64,000 nt of DNA, from positions 53,963-117,962 of the forward strand of contig JAXJPR010000017.1 in assembly GCA_036311565.1 (NCBI GenBank), written 5' to 3'. Numbering within the stretch: the first letter of the stretch is position 1; each line of letters starts with the position of its first letter. Below are positions 1 through 8,194 of the stretch, piece after piece. The translations under genes were made by a program, and so were the position numbers. The notes under the pieces are model-generated. The model made no database searches. It was not told where the DNA came from and saw only the letters and a program-made list of their open reading frames with translations. Origin of the DNA: Fimousia sp036311565 (GTDB taxonomy: Bacteria > Bacillota > Clostridia > Lachnospirales > Lachnospiraceae).

Positions 1-73
1 TATTTAAAATTTTTTCATATCTGACCATCCTACTTTCATACAATATAAAAAGAAATATACCGAGGGCTATTTT

Positions 74-1387
74 ATGAAAGAAAAACATCCTGTCATACAA
101 GGAACTATTATTTTAACTCTTGCTGGTTTTCTATCCAGATTTATTGGTTTCTATAATAGAATATTTTTATCCAGAATCATTGGTGCAAAAGAGCTTGGGA
201 TTTATCAAATGATTTTTCCTGTATATTTGTTATGTTTTTCCATTTGCTGCCAGGGATTCGAAGTTGGATTATCCAAAATGATTGCTGCCCAAAAAGCATT
301 TTCCTGCCGGGGAAATATGCATTTTTTATTAAAGGCTGCCATGCTCGTTTGCTTTTGTTTATCCATTTTCCTTTCCATTATATTATTTATTTTTGGCGAC
401 TTTATCAGTATTCATGTTTTTTCTACTCCCTCCGCAGGAGACTGTTTAAAAATCATCGCCTTTGCACTCCCATTCGTTTCCATAAAAGGATGTATCCATG
501 GTTATTATATTGGTATCGGTAATTCTTCCGTACCCGCAATTTGTCAGCTGGCAGAGCAAACAGCACGTGTAGGCAGTATCATCTGCATTGCTTCCAGTTT
601 TCTATATGTGAAATTTCCGGGAGCAAAACTGGCAGTGATCGGTATGACCATTGGAGAAATCATTTCCTGCCTTCTCGTACTATATTTTGCCCACAAAGAA
701 TTTCCCGAAAGAAGCCATACGGAAACAAAAAAACGATCATTATTAAAAGATTTTCTTAAAATCAGTCTTCCTCTATCAGGAAATCGCATCAGTCTGACTC
801 TTTTGCAAAGTCTGGAAGCAATCTGTATTCCAAGTCAGATGATGCTGTACTATTGCGACCACACCCTTTCTCTGGAACTATATGGAGTATTGACAGGAAT
901 CACCCTTCCTTTTCTTTTTTTCCCATCTACTTTTACAAATGCACTTGCAACGATGCTTCTACCTTCTGTATCTGCTGACTACGAGAAAAAGAATCACATC
1001 CATTTGAATCGGACCATCTCACTGACTACCTATGGCTGTTTTGCTTTAGGCTTAGCATTTACCGGAATCTTTTTTCTTTTTGGCCCAGCTATGGGAACCT
1101 ATATTTTTCATAGCAGCGCTGCAGGGGAATATCTAAAGATTCTTTCTTTCCTCTGTCCAGCTTTATATTTGTCTTCTATTTTTACCAGCATTCTAAACGG
1201 TATGGGAAAAACAAATATAACATTTTTTCACAATATAGTTTCTATCATCGTACGCTTATTATTCATATTTTTTGCAATTCCCCGCTTTGGAATTAATGGT
1301 TATATATGGGGAATTTTAATCAGCACTTTTGTATTAGTATTCTTAAATTATCTCAAAATACAAAAAGAGACAGAAACTGAATCATAA
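74..1387 (+). CDS. SpoVB/MurJ-like lipid-linked saccharide flippase
   Basis: A 437-residue polytopic membrane protein of the MOP exporter superfamily. The N-terminus (GTIILTLAGFLSRFIGFYNR, then IGAKELGIYQM) is the signature of the stage V sporulation protein B / polysaccharide flippase group, which moves lipid-linked cell-wall or polysaccharide precursors across the membrane. Hydrophobic segments run through the whole length, roughly 12 in all. SpoVB proteins are usually somewhat over 500 residues, so this is a short member and may lack the last helices. The ATG follows a GAGGG ribosome site. It is the only + gene here, convergent with tRNA-Thr. Whether it serves spore cortex synthesis or another polymer cannot be told from sequence. 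Confidence 0.85.
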   Translation: MKEKHPVIQGTIILTLAGFLSRFIGFYNRIFLSRIIGAKELGIYQMIFPVYLLCFSICCQGFEVGLSKMIAAQKAFSCRGNMHFLLKAAMLVCFCLSIFLSIILFIFGDFISIHVFSTPSAGDCLKIIAFALPFVSIKGCIHGYYIGIGNSSVPAICQLAEQTARVGSIICIASSFLYVKFPGAKLAVIGMTIGEIISCLLVLYFAHKEFPERSHTETKKRSLLKDFLKISLPLSGNRISLTLLQSLEAICIPSQMMLYYCDHTLSLELYGVLTGITLPFLFFPSTFTNALATMLLPSVSADYEKKNHIHLNRTISLTTYGCFALGLAFTGIFFLFGPAMGTYIFHSSAAGEYLKILSFLCPALYLSSIFTSILNGMGKTNITFFHNIVSIIVRLLFIFFAIPRFGINGYIWGILISTFVLVFLNYLKIQKETETES

Positions 1388-1405
1388 GTTTCTGTCTCCA
1401 TTCAT
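1367..1405 (+). terminator. Rho-independent terminator of the flippase gene
   Basis: A perfect 12-bp stem (GAGACAGAAACT at 1367-1378 with AGTTTCTGTCTC at 1387-1398) followed by a T-rich stretch. It overlaps the last codons and stop of the flippase gene. Confidence 0.7.
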
Positions 1406-1447
1406 TTTTGTCACTTTTATTGTAATATGTCAAAATCAGAATAGAAA

Positions 1448-1474
1448 CAAAAAAGACATCTGATCACAGATGCC
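1448..1474 (-). terminator. Terminator downstream of tRNA-Thr
   Basis: Read on the minus strand, GCATCTG and CAGATGT form a hairpin around TGAT, followed by CTTTTTT. It lies about 15 nt past the tRNA 3' end. Confidence 0.7.
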
Positions 1475-1487
1475 TCCTTATAATCCA

Positions 1488-1560
1488 AGCTGCTAACCGG
1501 ATTCGAACCGGTGACCTCCACACTACCAATGTGGTGCGCTACCTCCTGTGCCATAGCAGC
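1488..1560 (-). tRNA. tRNA-Thr (anticodon GGT)
   Basis: The minus strand folds as a tRNA. The acceptor GCTGCTA pairs with TAGCAGC, the anticodon stem is CCACA/TGTGG with loop TTGGTAG (anticodon GGT, reading ACC/ACU), and the T arm is ACCGG-TTCGAAT-CCGGT. No CCA is encoded. A promoter and a terminator flank it, so it looks like a single-tRNA unit. Confidence 0.95.
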
Positions 1561-1570
1561 CTACCGATAT

Positions 1571-1599
1571 AATTTAACACACATATCTATATATGTCAA
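1571..1599 (-). promoter_or_regulatory. Sigma-A-type promoter for tRNA-Thr
   Basis: On the minus strand a perfect -35 TTGACA (1594-1599) is separated by 17 bp from a -10-like TAAATT (1571-1576), about 10 bp ahead of the tRNA 5' end. Confidence 0.65.
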
Positions 1600-1614
1600 C
1601 CATTTTTCGATATT

Positions 1615-2073
1615 TTACTTATTTAAAATATAAATAGCTTCCTGAGCCTTTTCTACCGTTAATCCACCTTCATCATAATCCGTCAGCACCAGCCAATCCT
1701 GCAACGGTCCAAAATCCGGAAAAAACAAATCATCAATAATGACGAAGGATTCCATCTCATCCTTATGTTCCAATAGATAATCCTTAATCTGATTTCCACG
1801 AAAATCCATAACTCCTGTCCGTTGTGGTCTTGTTTTATCATAGATTCCCATCCCTAACTCATTCATAGCATTTTCTAATGCGGCCATTTCCGGGGAAACT
1901 AAATATTTTTTTTCTTCTTCTTTATACCATCCATCACGCCAGGATGATGTAATTACAACTTTTGCCCCCGTTGCCTTAACAATCATATGCAGATTATCTA
2001 CACATTTTAAATCCAGCCACTCATTATGAATACTATTCATAACGCCGTCCACATCTAAAAATATAACCTTCAT
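1615..2073 (-). CDS. HAD-fold phosphatase-like protein (Swiss-army-knife RNA-repair HAD type)
   Basis: A 152-residue HAD-like protein. FLDVDGVMNS near the N-terminus is HAD motif I, TSSWRDGW resembles the conserved SSWR of the HAD family linked to RNA-repair proteins, and VIIDD near residue 120 fits the C-terminal acidic motif. The start at 2073 is chosen because MKVIFLDVDG begins there, behind AAGGG. A longer frame back to 2142 would add 23 atypical residues and overlap sigH. It sits 43 nt after sigH and may be the last gene of that operon. The substrate is unknown. Confidence 0.75.
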   Translation of the reverse strand: MKVIFLDVDGVMNSIHNEWLDLKCVDNLHMIVKATGAKVVITSSWRDGWYKEEEKKYLVSPEMAALENAMNELGMGIYDKTRPQRTGVMDFRGNQIKDYLLEHKDEMESFVIIDDLFFPDFGPLQDWLVLTDYDEGGLTVEKAQEAIYILNK

Positions 2074-2116
2074 TATTCCCTTCAATTTTCCTTTCTTTCC
2101 TTTAAAATCAATTTCT

Positions 2117-2704
2117 TTATTTTTCGAACAACTGCATACCATTCAATTTTTTTCTTGCCCTTTGAATGGCATTATCAATTGATTTATAAGTTTTCTCCAA
2201 CTTCTCAGAAATTTCCTGAGCAGACATTCCTCTTAAATACAACAAAATTACTTTTTGCTCAAATTTACTTAATTTTTCCTGTATTCCGATCATCATATCA
2301 GATTCCAACTCTTTTACCAGAACAATCTCCTCTGGATTATCTTTTTGCGACTGTAATTCCTGATATTCTGCTGCATCCATGGATAATGAATGATTCAGTG
2401 GCTGATGTTTTTTACGATTAGAAGCCGTCACTGCAGTACAAAGCTGTCCTTCCATACACATTTTTGCAAAAGGATAAAAATTATCATTCTTTTCTTTATT
2501 AAATGTCTGAATTGCCTTAATCAAACCAATATATCCTTCCTGAAGCAAATCCTCTTCTTCTCCTCCAATTAAATAATATCCACGAACCATTCTTTTCAAG
2601 ATGATAAAATATTTTCGAAGGAGGTATTCCATCGCCTCTTCTCCGCCTGCTTTTATTTCTTCCAAAATTTGTTCATCACTCATTCCCTCAAAGTTTTTCT
2701 GCAT
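2117..2704 (-). CDS. sigH: RNA polymerase sigma-H factor (SigH/Spo0H family)
   Basis: A 195-residue sigma-70 family protein matching the transition-state/sporulation sigma factor sigma-H. Region 2 includes EEEDLLQEGYIGLIKAI and the -10 recognition helix region FYPFAKMCMEGQL. Region 4 near the C-terminus carries KVILLYLRGMSAQEISEKL followed by a recognition helix (KTYKSIDNAIQRARKKL). The order cysE-cysS-mrnC-rlmB-sigH matches the Bacillus sigH neighbourhood (there yacP lies between rlmB and sigH). It starts 8 nt after rlmB. In sporulating Firmicutes sigma-H drives early sporulation and competence genes. No clear promoter of its own was seen, so part of its expression may come from the T-box promoter at 6254-6282. 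Confidence 0.92.
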   Translation of the reverse strand: MQKNFEGMSDEQILEEIKAGGEEAMEYLLRKYFIILKRMVRGYYLIGGEEEDLLQEGYIGLIKAIQTFNKEKNDNFYPFAKMCMEGQLCTAVTASNRKKHQPLNHSLSMDAAEYQELQSQKDNPEEIVLVKELESDMMIGIQEKLSKFEQKVILLYLRGMSAQEISEKLEKTYKSIDNAIQRARKKLNGMQLFEK

Positions 2705-2712
2705 GCTTTCTC

Positions 2713-3456
2713 CTATTTAACGATACGCTGTCTGACAATTTCATATGCCAACACTCCCGCAGCTACTGATGCATTTAAAGAATCAATATCTCCTTTCATT
2801 GGAATGGAGGCAATATAATCACAATGTTCTCTTACTAATTTGCTCACACCTGATCCTTCATTTCCAACTACTAATCCAATCGGGCCTGTTAAATTTAAAT
2901 CATACATGGTTTCTCCGCCCATATCTGCACAAACAAACCATAAACCACGTTCTTTTAATCCTTCAATGGTTTTTGATAAATTTGTTACTTTCGCTACTGG
3001 TGTATAATTTAATGCACCACAGGATGTTTTTGCCACCGTAGCAGTCAGACCTACCGCTCTGCGTTTTGGAATGATCACACCATGCGCTCCAGCCAAATTT
3101 GCAGTACGAATAATCGCTCCTAAATTGTGTGGATCTTCAATTTCATCTAACAGAATGAAAAATGGATCCTCTCCTTTTTTCTCTGCCAATGCAAACATAT
3201 CTTCTATTTCTGAATACTGATATGCTGCAGTATAAGCAATTACTCCCTGATGCTTTCCTGTCTGGGAAATCTGCTCCAATCTCTCTTTTTTTACAAACTG
3301 CACCAGGGTATCATGTTTTCTGGCTTCGCGGATAATGGAACGAACAGGTCCATCTGTACATCCATCCAGCACAAATAATTTATCTACTGTTTTTCCAGAA
3401 CGAAATGCTTCTATTACCGCATTACGTCCTTCAATTACATATTCCTCTACTGGCAT
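2713..3456 (-). CDS. rlmB: 23S rRNA (guanosine-2'-O-)-methyltransferase RlmB
   Basis: A 247-residue SpoU/TrmH-type knotted methyltransferase that 2'-O-methylates a guanosine in 23S rRNA. The N-terminal substrate-binding domain starts with YVIEGRNAVIEAFRSGK. The SPOUT domain has the three family motifs: DPHNLGAIIRTANLAGAHGV, GLVVGNEGSGVS and MKGDIDSLNASVAAGVLAYE. It begins 1 nt after mrnC, with 8 nt to sigH, so it is tightly embedded in the cysE-to-sigH operon. Confidence 0.93.
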   Translation of the reverse strand: MPVEEYVIEGRNAVIEAFRSGKTVDKLFVLDGCTDGPVRSIIREARKHDTLVQFVKKERLEQISQTGKHQGVIAYTAAYQYSEIEDMFALAEKKGEDPFFILLDEIEDPHNLGAIIRTANLAGAHGVIIPKRRAVGLTATVAKTSCGALNYTPVAKVTNLSKTIEGLKERGLWFVCADMGGETMYDLNLTGPIGLVVGNEGSGVSKLVREHCDYIASIPMKGDIDSLNASVAAGVLAYEIVRQRIVK

Positions 3457-3457
3457 A

Positions 3458-3886
3458 CTATTCCTCTCCTATATGCAGGCCCGTTTTCACTAATTGAAAA
3501 ATACGGTCCATGTTTTCTTTTAAATATAAATATCCTATTAACGCTTCAAATCCGGTCGCTATACGGTAATCAATGATAGAGGCATTTTTTGCTGATGTAT
3601 AAGATTTTGCATTACGACCTCGTTTATAAACTGCCACCTCTTCTTCTGAGAGCAATGGTTCTATTTCTTTCATCATTCTGGCCTGTGCAGATGCATTTAC
3701 CATGTGACTGGCTTTTCTATGATATTTATTCACTGCCATGTTTCCATGATTTAATAATATAGTACGTACAATCACCTCATAAACTGCATCTCCTATATAT
3801 GCTAACGACAGCGGAGAATAGGTCCGTATATCAATTTCTTTTAATTGAAGCTGTTTCTTCATATTAAAAATTATGCTCTGGTCCAT
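3458..3886 (-). CDS. mrnC: Mini-ribonuclease III
   Basis: A 142-residue protein with a lone RNase III catalytic domain and no dsRNA-binding domain, as in MrnC, which matures 23S rRNA ends in Firmicutes. PLSLAYIGDAVYEVIVR is the signature helix with the catalytic acidic residue, and a second acidic helix (ATGFEALIGYLYL) supplies the rest of the site. The 5' end overlaps the 3' end of cysS by 16 nt, implying translational coupling. The gene order with rlmB and sigH is the Firmicutes norm. Confidence 0.92.
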   Translation of the reverse strand: MDQSIIFNMKKQLQLKEIDIRTYSPLSLAYIGDAVYEVIVRTILLNHGNMAVNKYHRKASHMVNASAQARMMKEIEPLLSEEEVAVYKRGRNAKSYTSAKNASIIDYRIATGFEALIGYLYLKENMDRIFQLVKTGLHIGEE

Positions 3887-5271
3887 TTTACCCCTTCTCT
3901 TGTATCTTTTAGAATGATTCCCTGTGCTGCCAACTGATCACGTATTTCATCTGCTCTGGCAAAATTTTTCGCTTTTCTTGCAGCCTGACGTTCTTCAATC
4001 AATCCTTCCACATCTGCATCTAATAGTTCCTCTTCTTTTTCTGTAACAATTCCAAGAATATCGCATAATTGTTCCAATGTAGCAAGTAAAGACTGAGCAT
4101 ATTCTTTTGAGGCACCTTTCACTGTTATATTGGATAATTTTACCATTTCAAAAATTGCAGCAATCGCATCTGCGGTATTAAAATCATCTTCCATTGCTGC
4201 TTCATATTTTTTCACCAACTCCTGAACTTTTTCTAAATTCTTTTTATCTTCTTCCCCAAAACTTCCTTCATTAGAAGCTACCGCATCTCTTACATTGTCA
4301 ATGGCTGTTAAAATACGATCCAGACCATTTTTAGAACTTTCCACCAAAGTGTCGCTGAAATTTAATGGACTTCTATAATGAGCACTTAACATAAAGAAAC
4401 GAATCACTTGTAAAGGATATTTTTCGCTGATTTCACGTACAGTAAAGAAATTCCCTGCTGACTTTGACATTTTTTCTCCATCAATATTTAAAAATGCATT
4501 ATGCATCCAGTATTTTGCAAACGGTTCATCGTTACAAGCTTCTGACTGTGCAATTTCATTTTCATGATGTGGGAAAATTAAATCTTCTCCTCCTGCATGA
4601 ATATCAATTGTATCACCAATATATTTTTTAGACATTTCAGAACATTCAATATGCCATCCCGGACGTCCTTCTCCCCATGGAGATTTCCAAGCTGGTTCTC
4701 CTTCTTTTTTAGGTTTCCATAATACAAAATCCAATGGATCTTCTTTTCCGTCTTCCCCACGTACTTTAATATTTCTATGTCCCGCTTCTAAATCATCGAT
4801 ATTTTTCTTTGATAATTTACCATATTCATCAAAAGAACGTGTTTTAAAATATACCGTTCCATTTACTGAATATGCATGCCCTTTTTCAATTAATGTTTTA
4901 ATCATTTGTATCATACCATCGATTTCTTCTGTTGCTTTCGGATGTGTTGTGGCCGGTTTTACATTCAGCCCTTCCATATCTTTTTTGCATTCTTCAATAA
5001 ATCGTTCAGAAATAATGGATGCATCCACACCTTCTTCATTCGCTTTTGCAATGATTTTATCATCTACATCAGTAAAATTAGATACATAATTCACATCATA
5101 TCCTTTGTATTCCAGGTAACGTCGTACGGTATCAAATACGATCATCGGTCTAGCATTTCCAATATGAATATAGTTATATACCGTTGGTCCGCATACATAC
5201 ATCCCTACTTTTCCTTCCTGTACTGGTACAAATTCCTCTTTTTGCTTCGTCAATGTATTAAAGATCTTCAT
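3871..5271 (-). CDS. cysS: Cysteine--tRNA ligase
   Basis: A 466-residue class I aminoacyl-tRNA synthetase that charges tRNA-Cys. Class motifs are visible: CGPTVYNYIHIGNARP (HIGH, with the first zinc-site Cys) near residues 28-42, WHIECSEMS and HHENE supplying further zinc ligands around 205-240, and KMSKSAGNF (KMSKS) near 267. Full family length. It overlaps cysE by 14 nt and mrnC by 16 nt. Expression is most likely controlled by the T-box leader upstream of cysE, which would sense uncharged tRNA-Cys. Confidence 0.97.
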   Translation of the reverse strand: MKIFNTLTKQKEEFVPVQEGKVGMYVCGPTVYNYIHIGNARPMIVFDTVRRYLEYKGYDVNYVSNFTDVDDKIIAKANEEGVDASIISERFIEECKKDMEGLNVKPATTHPKATEEIDGMIQMIKTLIEKGHAYSVNGTVYFKTRSFDEYGKLSKKNIDDLEAGHRNIKVRGEDGKEDPLDFVLWKPKKEGEPAWKSPWGEGRPGWHIECSEMSKKYIGDTIDIHAGGEDLIFPHHENEIAQSEACNDEPFAKYWMHNAFLNIDGEKMSKSAGNFFTVREISEKYPLQVIRFFMLSAHYRSPLNFSDTLVESSKNGLDRILTAIDNVRDAVASNEGSFGEEDKKNLEKVQELVKKYEAAMEDDFNTADAIAAIFEMVKLSNITVKGASKEYAQSLLATLEQLCDILGIVTEKEEELLDADVEGLIEERQAARKAKNFARADEIRDQLAAQGIILKDTREGVKWTRA

Positions 5272-5935
5272 TTTTGTTTTCCTTTCTTTCTACGTGTTTC
5301 ATAAATTGTGTTAATATATTTCTTAATTCTTCATTCTCATGCTGCAGTTGTGTAATATCCATCAAGTTCGGATTTGGAAGATCTGTCTGATTCAAATCCG
5401 TCTGAGGCAATTTTACCCCATCTCTCTTAACAACACGTCCCGGAACGCCAACAACTGTTGAATTCGGTGGCACTTCTGATACAACGACAGAACCTGAACC
5501 AATTTTAGAATTAGATCCTACCGTAAATGAGCCTAAAATTTTAGCCCCTGCACTGACCATAACATTATCTCCCAAAGTCGGATGTCGTTTTCCTTTTTCC
5601 TTTCCTGTACCACCTAAAGTAACGCCCTGATATAAAGTAACATTCTCTCCCAGTACTGCTGTTTCACCAATGACAACACCATGTCCATGGTCAATAAATA
5701 GACCTTTTCCAATTTTCGCTCCAGGATGAATTTCGATTCCTGTTTTCCGTGCAGTTTTTTGTGAAATCAGTCTTGCAAGAAAATAGTGCTTTTTTAAATA
5801 TAATTTATGTGCAATCCGATACCACATAATCGCTTTAAAAGACGGATACAAAAAAACCTCCATACTACTTTTTATAGCTGGATCGCGTTCTCTGATTATA
5901 TTGATTTCTTCTTTTACATATTTGATAAATCCCAT
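5258..5935 (-). CDS. cysE: Serine O-acetyltransferase (CysE/EpsC type)
   Basis: A 225-residue enzyme that acetylates L-serine, the first step of cysteine synthesis. An N-terminal helical region (MGFIKYVKEEINIIRERDPA) is followed by a left-handed beta-helix with hexapeptide repeats (GAKIGKGLFIDHGHGVVIGE, LYQGVTLGGTGK, GAKILGSFTVGSNSKIGSGS). The catalytic His in DHGHG is present. The tail of about 35 residues after the hexapeptides is polar and helical. It is the first gene after the Cys T-box and overlaps cysS. The usual partner CysK is not intact here: only a decayed copy is seen at 31269-31796. Confidence 0.93.
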   Translation of the reverse strand: MGFIKYVKEEINIIRERDPAIKSSMEVFLYPSFKAIMWYRIAHKLYLKKHYFLARLISQKTARKTGIEIHPGAKIGKGLFIDHGHGVVIGETAVLGENVTLYQGVTLGGTGKEKGKRHPTLGDNVMVSAGAKILGSFTVGSNSKIGSGSVVVSEVPPNSTVVGVPGRVVKRDGVKLPQTDLNQTDLPNPNLMDITQLQHENEELRNILTQFMKHVERKENKNEDL

Positions 5936-6000
5936 CTATATTCCTCATTTCTATTACATAATAAAGCAGAGCCTTTTATTTAGAAATTTCTTAATATACA

Positions 6001-6034
6001 TAAAAAAACTTCGTCTCTCAAAAGAGACGAAGTT
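6001..6034 (-). terminator. T-box attenuator terminator
   Basis: A perfect 12-bp stem, AACTTCGTCTCT with AGAGACGAAGTT, around a 4-nt loop and followed by seven or more U on the minus strand. It is mutually exclusive with the antiterminator formed by the adjacent T-box sequence. Confidence 0.93.
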
Positions 6035-6250
6035 ATATCCGCGGTTCCACTCTTAATTAAAATGCCTGACGGCACTTTCTCTCACACAGTTAACGCCTGT
6101 TTACGAATTAAGCTACTCATCTCTTCGCCCAATCAGTTCACGGATGCATTCCCATTCTCTTTCCTAAAGTCTGCTTTCAGCCGGTGGCAAACTCTCTCTG
6201 CTAGTTCCAATATGGTACTTCTTCCGATCATCACTTTTTCATATACACAA
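6002..6250 (-). promoter_or_regulatory. T-box riboswitch leader, cysteine-specific (upstream of cysE-cysS)
   Basis: The minus-strand leader has the conserved T-box sequence GAGTGGAACCGCGG (plus-strand 6039-6052), which base-pairs with the uncharged tRNA 3' end, followed by an intrinsic terminator. Upstream, in a plausible Stem I, AATGCATCC carries a TGC triplet (6146-6148) at a likely specifier position, the codon for Cys, agreeing with the downstream genes. The mechanism expected from the family is antitermination when tRNA-Cys is uncharged. Stem I was not folded fully, so the exact specifier is an inference. Confidence 0.92.
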
Positions 6251-6253
6251 TAT

Positions 6254-6282
6254 ATATTATGAAATTTCTGACCATTTGTCAA
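6254..6282 (-). promoter_or_regulatory. Promoter of the T-box/cysE operon
   Basis: A perfect -35 TTGACA (6277-6282) and a -10-like TAATAT (6254-6259) with 17-bp spacing on the minus strand. The -35 starts immediately after the stop codon of the GNAT gene. Confidence 0.75.
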
Positions 6283-7353
6283 CTAGATTATTTCACCGAT
6301 CATCACTGGAGAAAGTGGATTAATCCATCCAAAATCCGGATATTGCACCAATAATGCCTCGCAATCATATCCAAATAATAACTTTGTTAAATCCAAAATA
6401 TCAATTGCAACATCCACATTTACATCTGATGGCTCTATGCTGCATCCATCTACTCTAACATGTATTTGAAAAGTTCCATTTTGATGCTCCAGATAACGAT
6501 CCCTGATTCGAATCACAAAATGATGTTCTCTTTTGCCTTTCATCATAGGCAGCAATAAATCCAGGCGAAGAATTCTCACCATGATATATGCCTTTTTTCC
6601 CTGACTTTTTCCATCTAATGTAATTTCGATCTGTTTTTTGGGAAAATAAGCTGCAATTTCTTCTTTCATCTGCAGAATATCATCCGCAAACATTTGTCTG
6701 ATATAAATCTTATCCTCCTGGCCATAACAGCAGAATCCTTTTACTTTTCCACACTCTTGCAATACAAGTATCTCTCCATCTTCGCAAAGGCACTCTTCCC
6801 AAAGTTGATTCAAGTATTTCTCATCTATCCACGTATATACTTTATAATGCTTTCTTAAATATCCGTTAAGAAATTCACAGGCACTTTTATATAATTCTTT
6901 CTTTAATGGCTGCAGCCTGCTGTTATCCTGATACTTACAACTTTTTATTTCTTCAGATGCAAAACTTTGCACAAAAGCAAAATCAAACGGTTCATAATAA
7001 GCTTTATTCGCTGGCATCAGATACGTAAATACTTCATTGTTCTTTGCCATATCTGACATACAACGAAGAAGCATTTCCCTCATAATTCCCTGTCTTCGGT
7101 ATTTTTCCAAAGTAGCCACACCGACGATATAATGCAAATCCAATCGTTCTTTTCCTACCTGCATTTTATATGGATTTAAATGAATCATTCCAACAATTTC
7201 TTTTTGATTTTGTGCTGCCATCACCTGGTTCTTGGAATACATATTTTTATAATAAAAATCAATATATCTTTCTGTATCCCCAAAAACTGTTTTCCACATC
7301 TTCCGAAAACTGTTTTCCTGCTCCTTCTTGTCATCATAAAAAAGATTCATCAT
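6283..7353 (-). CDS. GNAT N-acetyltransferase, Eis-like with C-terminal SCP2-type domain
   Basis: A 356-residue protein. The N-terminal half is a GNAT fold with the acetyl-CoA loop in LEKYRRQGIMREMLLRCMSD (about residues 81-100) and a second GNAT-like segment containing NKAYYEPFDFAF. The C-terminal part (from about 270) resembles the sterol-carrier-like domain of Eis-family acetyltransferases (IHVRVDGCSIEP, VDVAIDILDLTKLLFG). The substrate is unknown. Two tandem ATGs overlap the ispF stop codon, so the gene is translationally coupled to ispF. Confidence 0.8.
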   Translation of the reverse strand: MMNLFYDDKKEQENSFRKMWKTVFGDTERYIDFYYKNMYSKNQVMAAQNQKEIVGMIHLNPYKMQVGKERLDLHYIVGVATLEKYRRQGIMREMLLRCMSDMAKNNEVFTYLMPANKAYYEPFDFAFVQSFASEEIKSCKYQDNSRLQPLKKELYKSACEFLNGYLRKHYKVYTWIDEKYLNQLWEECLCEDGEILVLQECGKVKGFCCYGQEDKIYIRQMFADDILQMKEEIAAYFPKKQIEITLDGKSQGKKAYIMVRILRLDLLLPMMKGKREHHFVIRIRDRYLEHQNGTFQIHVRVDGCSIEPSDVNVDVAIDILDLTKLLFGYDCEALLVQYPDFGWINPLSPVMIGEII

Positions 7354-7904
7354 GATTCCCTCTTACATCCGGCACAATTGGCACAATTAGGAGCCAGTTC
7401 CTCTGCCATCGGATCAATATATCGGTAATTTGCCACTGGAGAAATAAGACAAACTGCCTGTGCGCTAATCCCCTGTCCTGTGCCAGTAAAACCTAATCCC
7501 TCTTCTGTCGTTGCTTTGATATTTACCTGACTAATGTCTATACCTAGTACTTTTGCCACATTTTCTCTCATAATCGGAATATGCGGAGCCATTTTCGGAC
7601 GCTGTGCAATGATTGTTGCATCTAGATTTTCAATATAATAGTTTTCCCCATCCAATAACTCTTTGGCTGCCGCAAGCAGTTTTAAACTATCTGCTCCTTT
7701 ATATTTTGGATCAGTATCCGGAAAATGCTTTCCGATGTCGCCCAATGCAGCCGCTCCAAGCAATGCATCTGTAATTGCATGAAGCAGTACATCCGCATCT
7801 GAATGCCCTAACAATCCCTTTTCATAAGGAATTTTTACTCCTCCAATGATCAAATCTCTTCCCTCTACTAATTTATGAACATCATATCCCATTCCTACGC
7901 GCAT
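7350..7904 (-). CDS. ispF: 2-C-methyl-D-erythritol 2,4-cyclodiphosphate synthase with Cys-rich tail
   Basis: A 184-residue MEP-pathway enzyme making the cyclodiphosphate intermediate of isoprenoids. Metal ligands are in GYDVHKL near the start and in LLGHSDADVLLHAITDALLGA; TTEEGLGFTGTGQGI is the conserved C-terminal motif. The ATG at 7902-7904 follows AAAAGGAGG. A longer frame to 8033 would run into tRNA-Met and is rejected. IspF is normally about 155-160 residues. Here about 25 residues are added, ending in a CxxCxxC cluster (NCANCAGCKRES). The stop overlaps the GNAT start by 4 nt. Confidence 0.95.
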   Translation of the reverse strand: MRVGMGYDVHKLVEGRDLIIGGVKIPYEKGLLGHSDADVLLHAITDALLGAAALGDIGKHFPDTDPKYKGADSLKLLAAAKELLDGENYYIENLDATIIAQRPKMAPHIPIMRENVAKVLGIDISQVNIKATTEEGLGFTGTGQGISAQAVCLISPVANYRYIDPMAEELAPNCANCAGCKRES

Positions 7905-7940
7905 GATGAGACCTCCTTTTTTACATAATAAACTAAAACG

Positions 7941-7950
7941 ATTATACCAT
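7941..7950 (-). promoter_or_regulatory. Extended -10 promoter of ispF
   Basis: On the minus strand TGGTATAAT fits the TGnTATAAT extended -10, about 37 nt upstream of the ispF start. No good -35 is seen at 17 bp. Confidence 0.5.
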
Positions 7951-7959
7951 TCCTTTAAA

Positions 7960-7995
7960 AAAAGAAAAAGACTCCAGAAAACATTTTCTGAAGTC
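7960..7995 (-). terminator. Terminator of the tRNA-Val/tRNA-Met unit
   Basis: On the minus strand GACTTCAGAAA pairs with TTTCTGGAGTC (one G-T), followed by TTTTTCTTTTTTT. It lies just downstream of tRNA-Met. Confidence 0.75.
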
Positions 7996-8000
7996 ATGGA

Positions 8001-8074
8001 TAGCGACGGGCAGATTCGAACTGCCGACACCACGGGTATGAACCGTGTGCTCTAGCCAACTGAGCTACATCGCC
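8001..8074 (-). tRNA. tRNA-Met (CAT), elongator type
   Basis: The minus strand folds as a tRNA with acceptor GGCGATG/CGTCGCT, D arm GCTCAGTTGGCTAGAGC, anticodon loop TTCATAC (CAT) and T arm GGCAG-TTCGAAT-CTGCC. Position 1 pairs with position 72, so it is not initiator tRNA. The loop and overall sequence resemble Bacillus elongator tRNA-Met rather than the lysidine-modified tRNA-Ile2. CCA is not encoded. Confidence 0.93.
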
Positions 8075-8100
8075 ATGTATAAAGTTTTATTGAAGAAAAA

Positions 8101-8173
8101 TGGGACCAACAGGGCTCGAACCTGTGACCCCCTGCTTGTAAGGCAGGTGCTCTCCCAGCTGAGCTATGATCCC
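8101..8173 (-). tRNA. tRNA-Val (anticodon TAC)
   Basis: On the minus strand the acceptor is GGGATCA/TGGTCCC, the anticodon stem CCTGC/GCAGG has loop CTTACAA (TAC), and the T arm is ACAGG-TTCGAGC-CCTGT. It lies 26 nt upstream of tRNA-Met, sharing its promoter and terminator. Confidence 0.95.
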
Positions 8174-8194
8174 ATTGTCTTAACGACAAGATTT

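Noticed and set aside
7905..8033. N-terminal extension of ispF to 8033
   Set aside because: It overlaps tRNA-Met, lacks IspF similarity, and the strong ribosome site is at the ATG ending at 7904.
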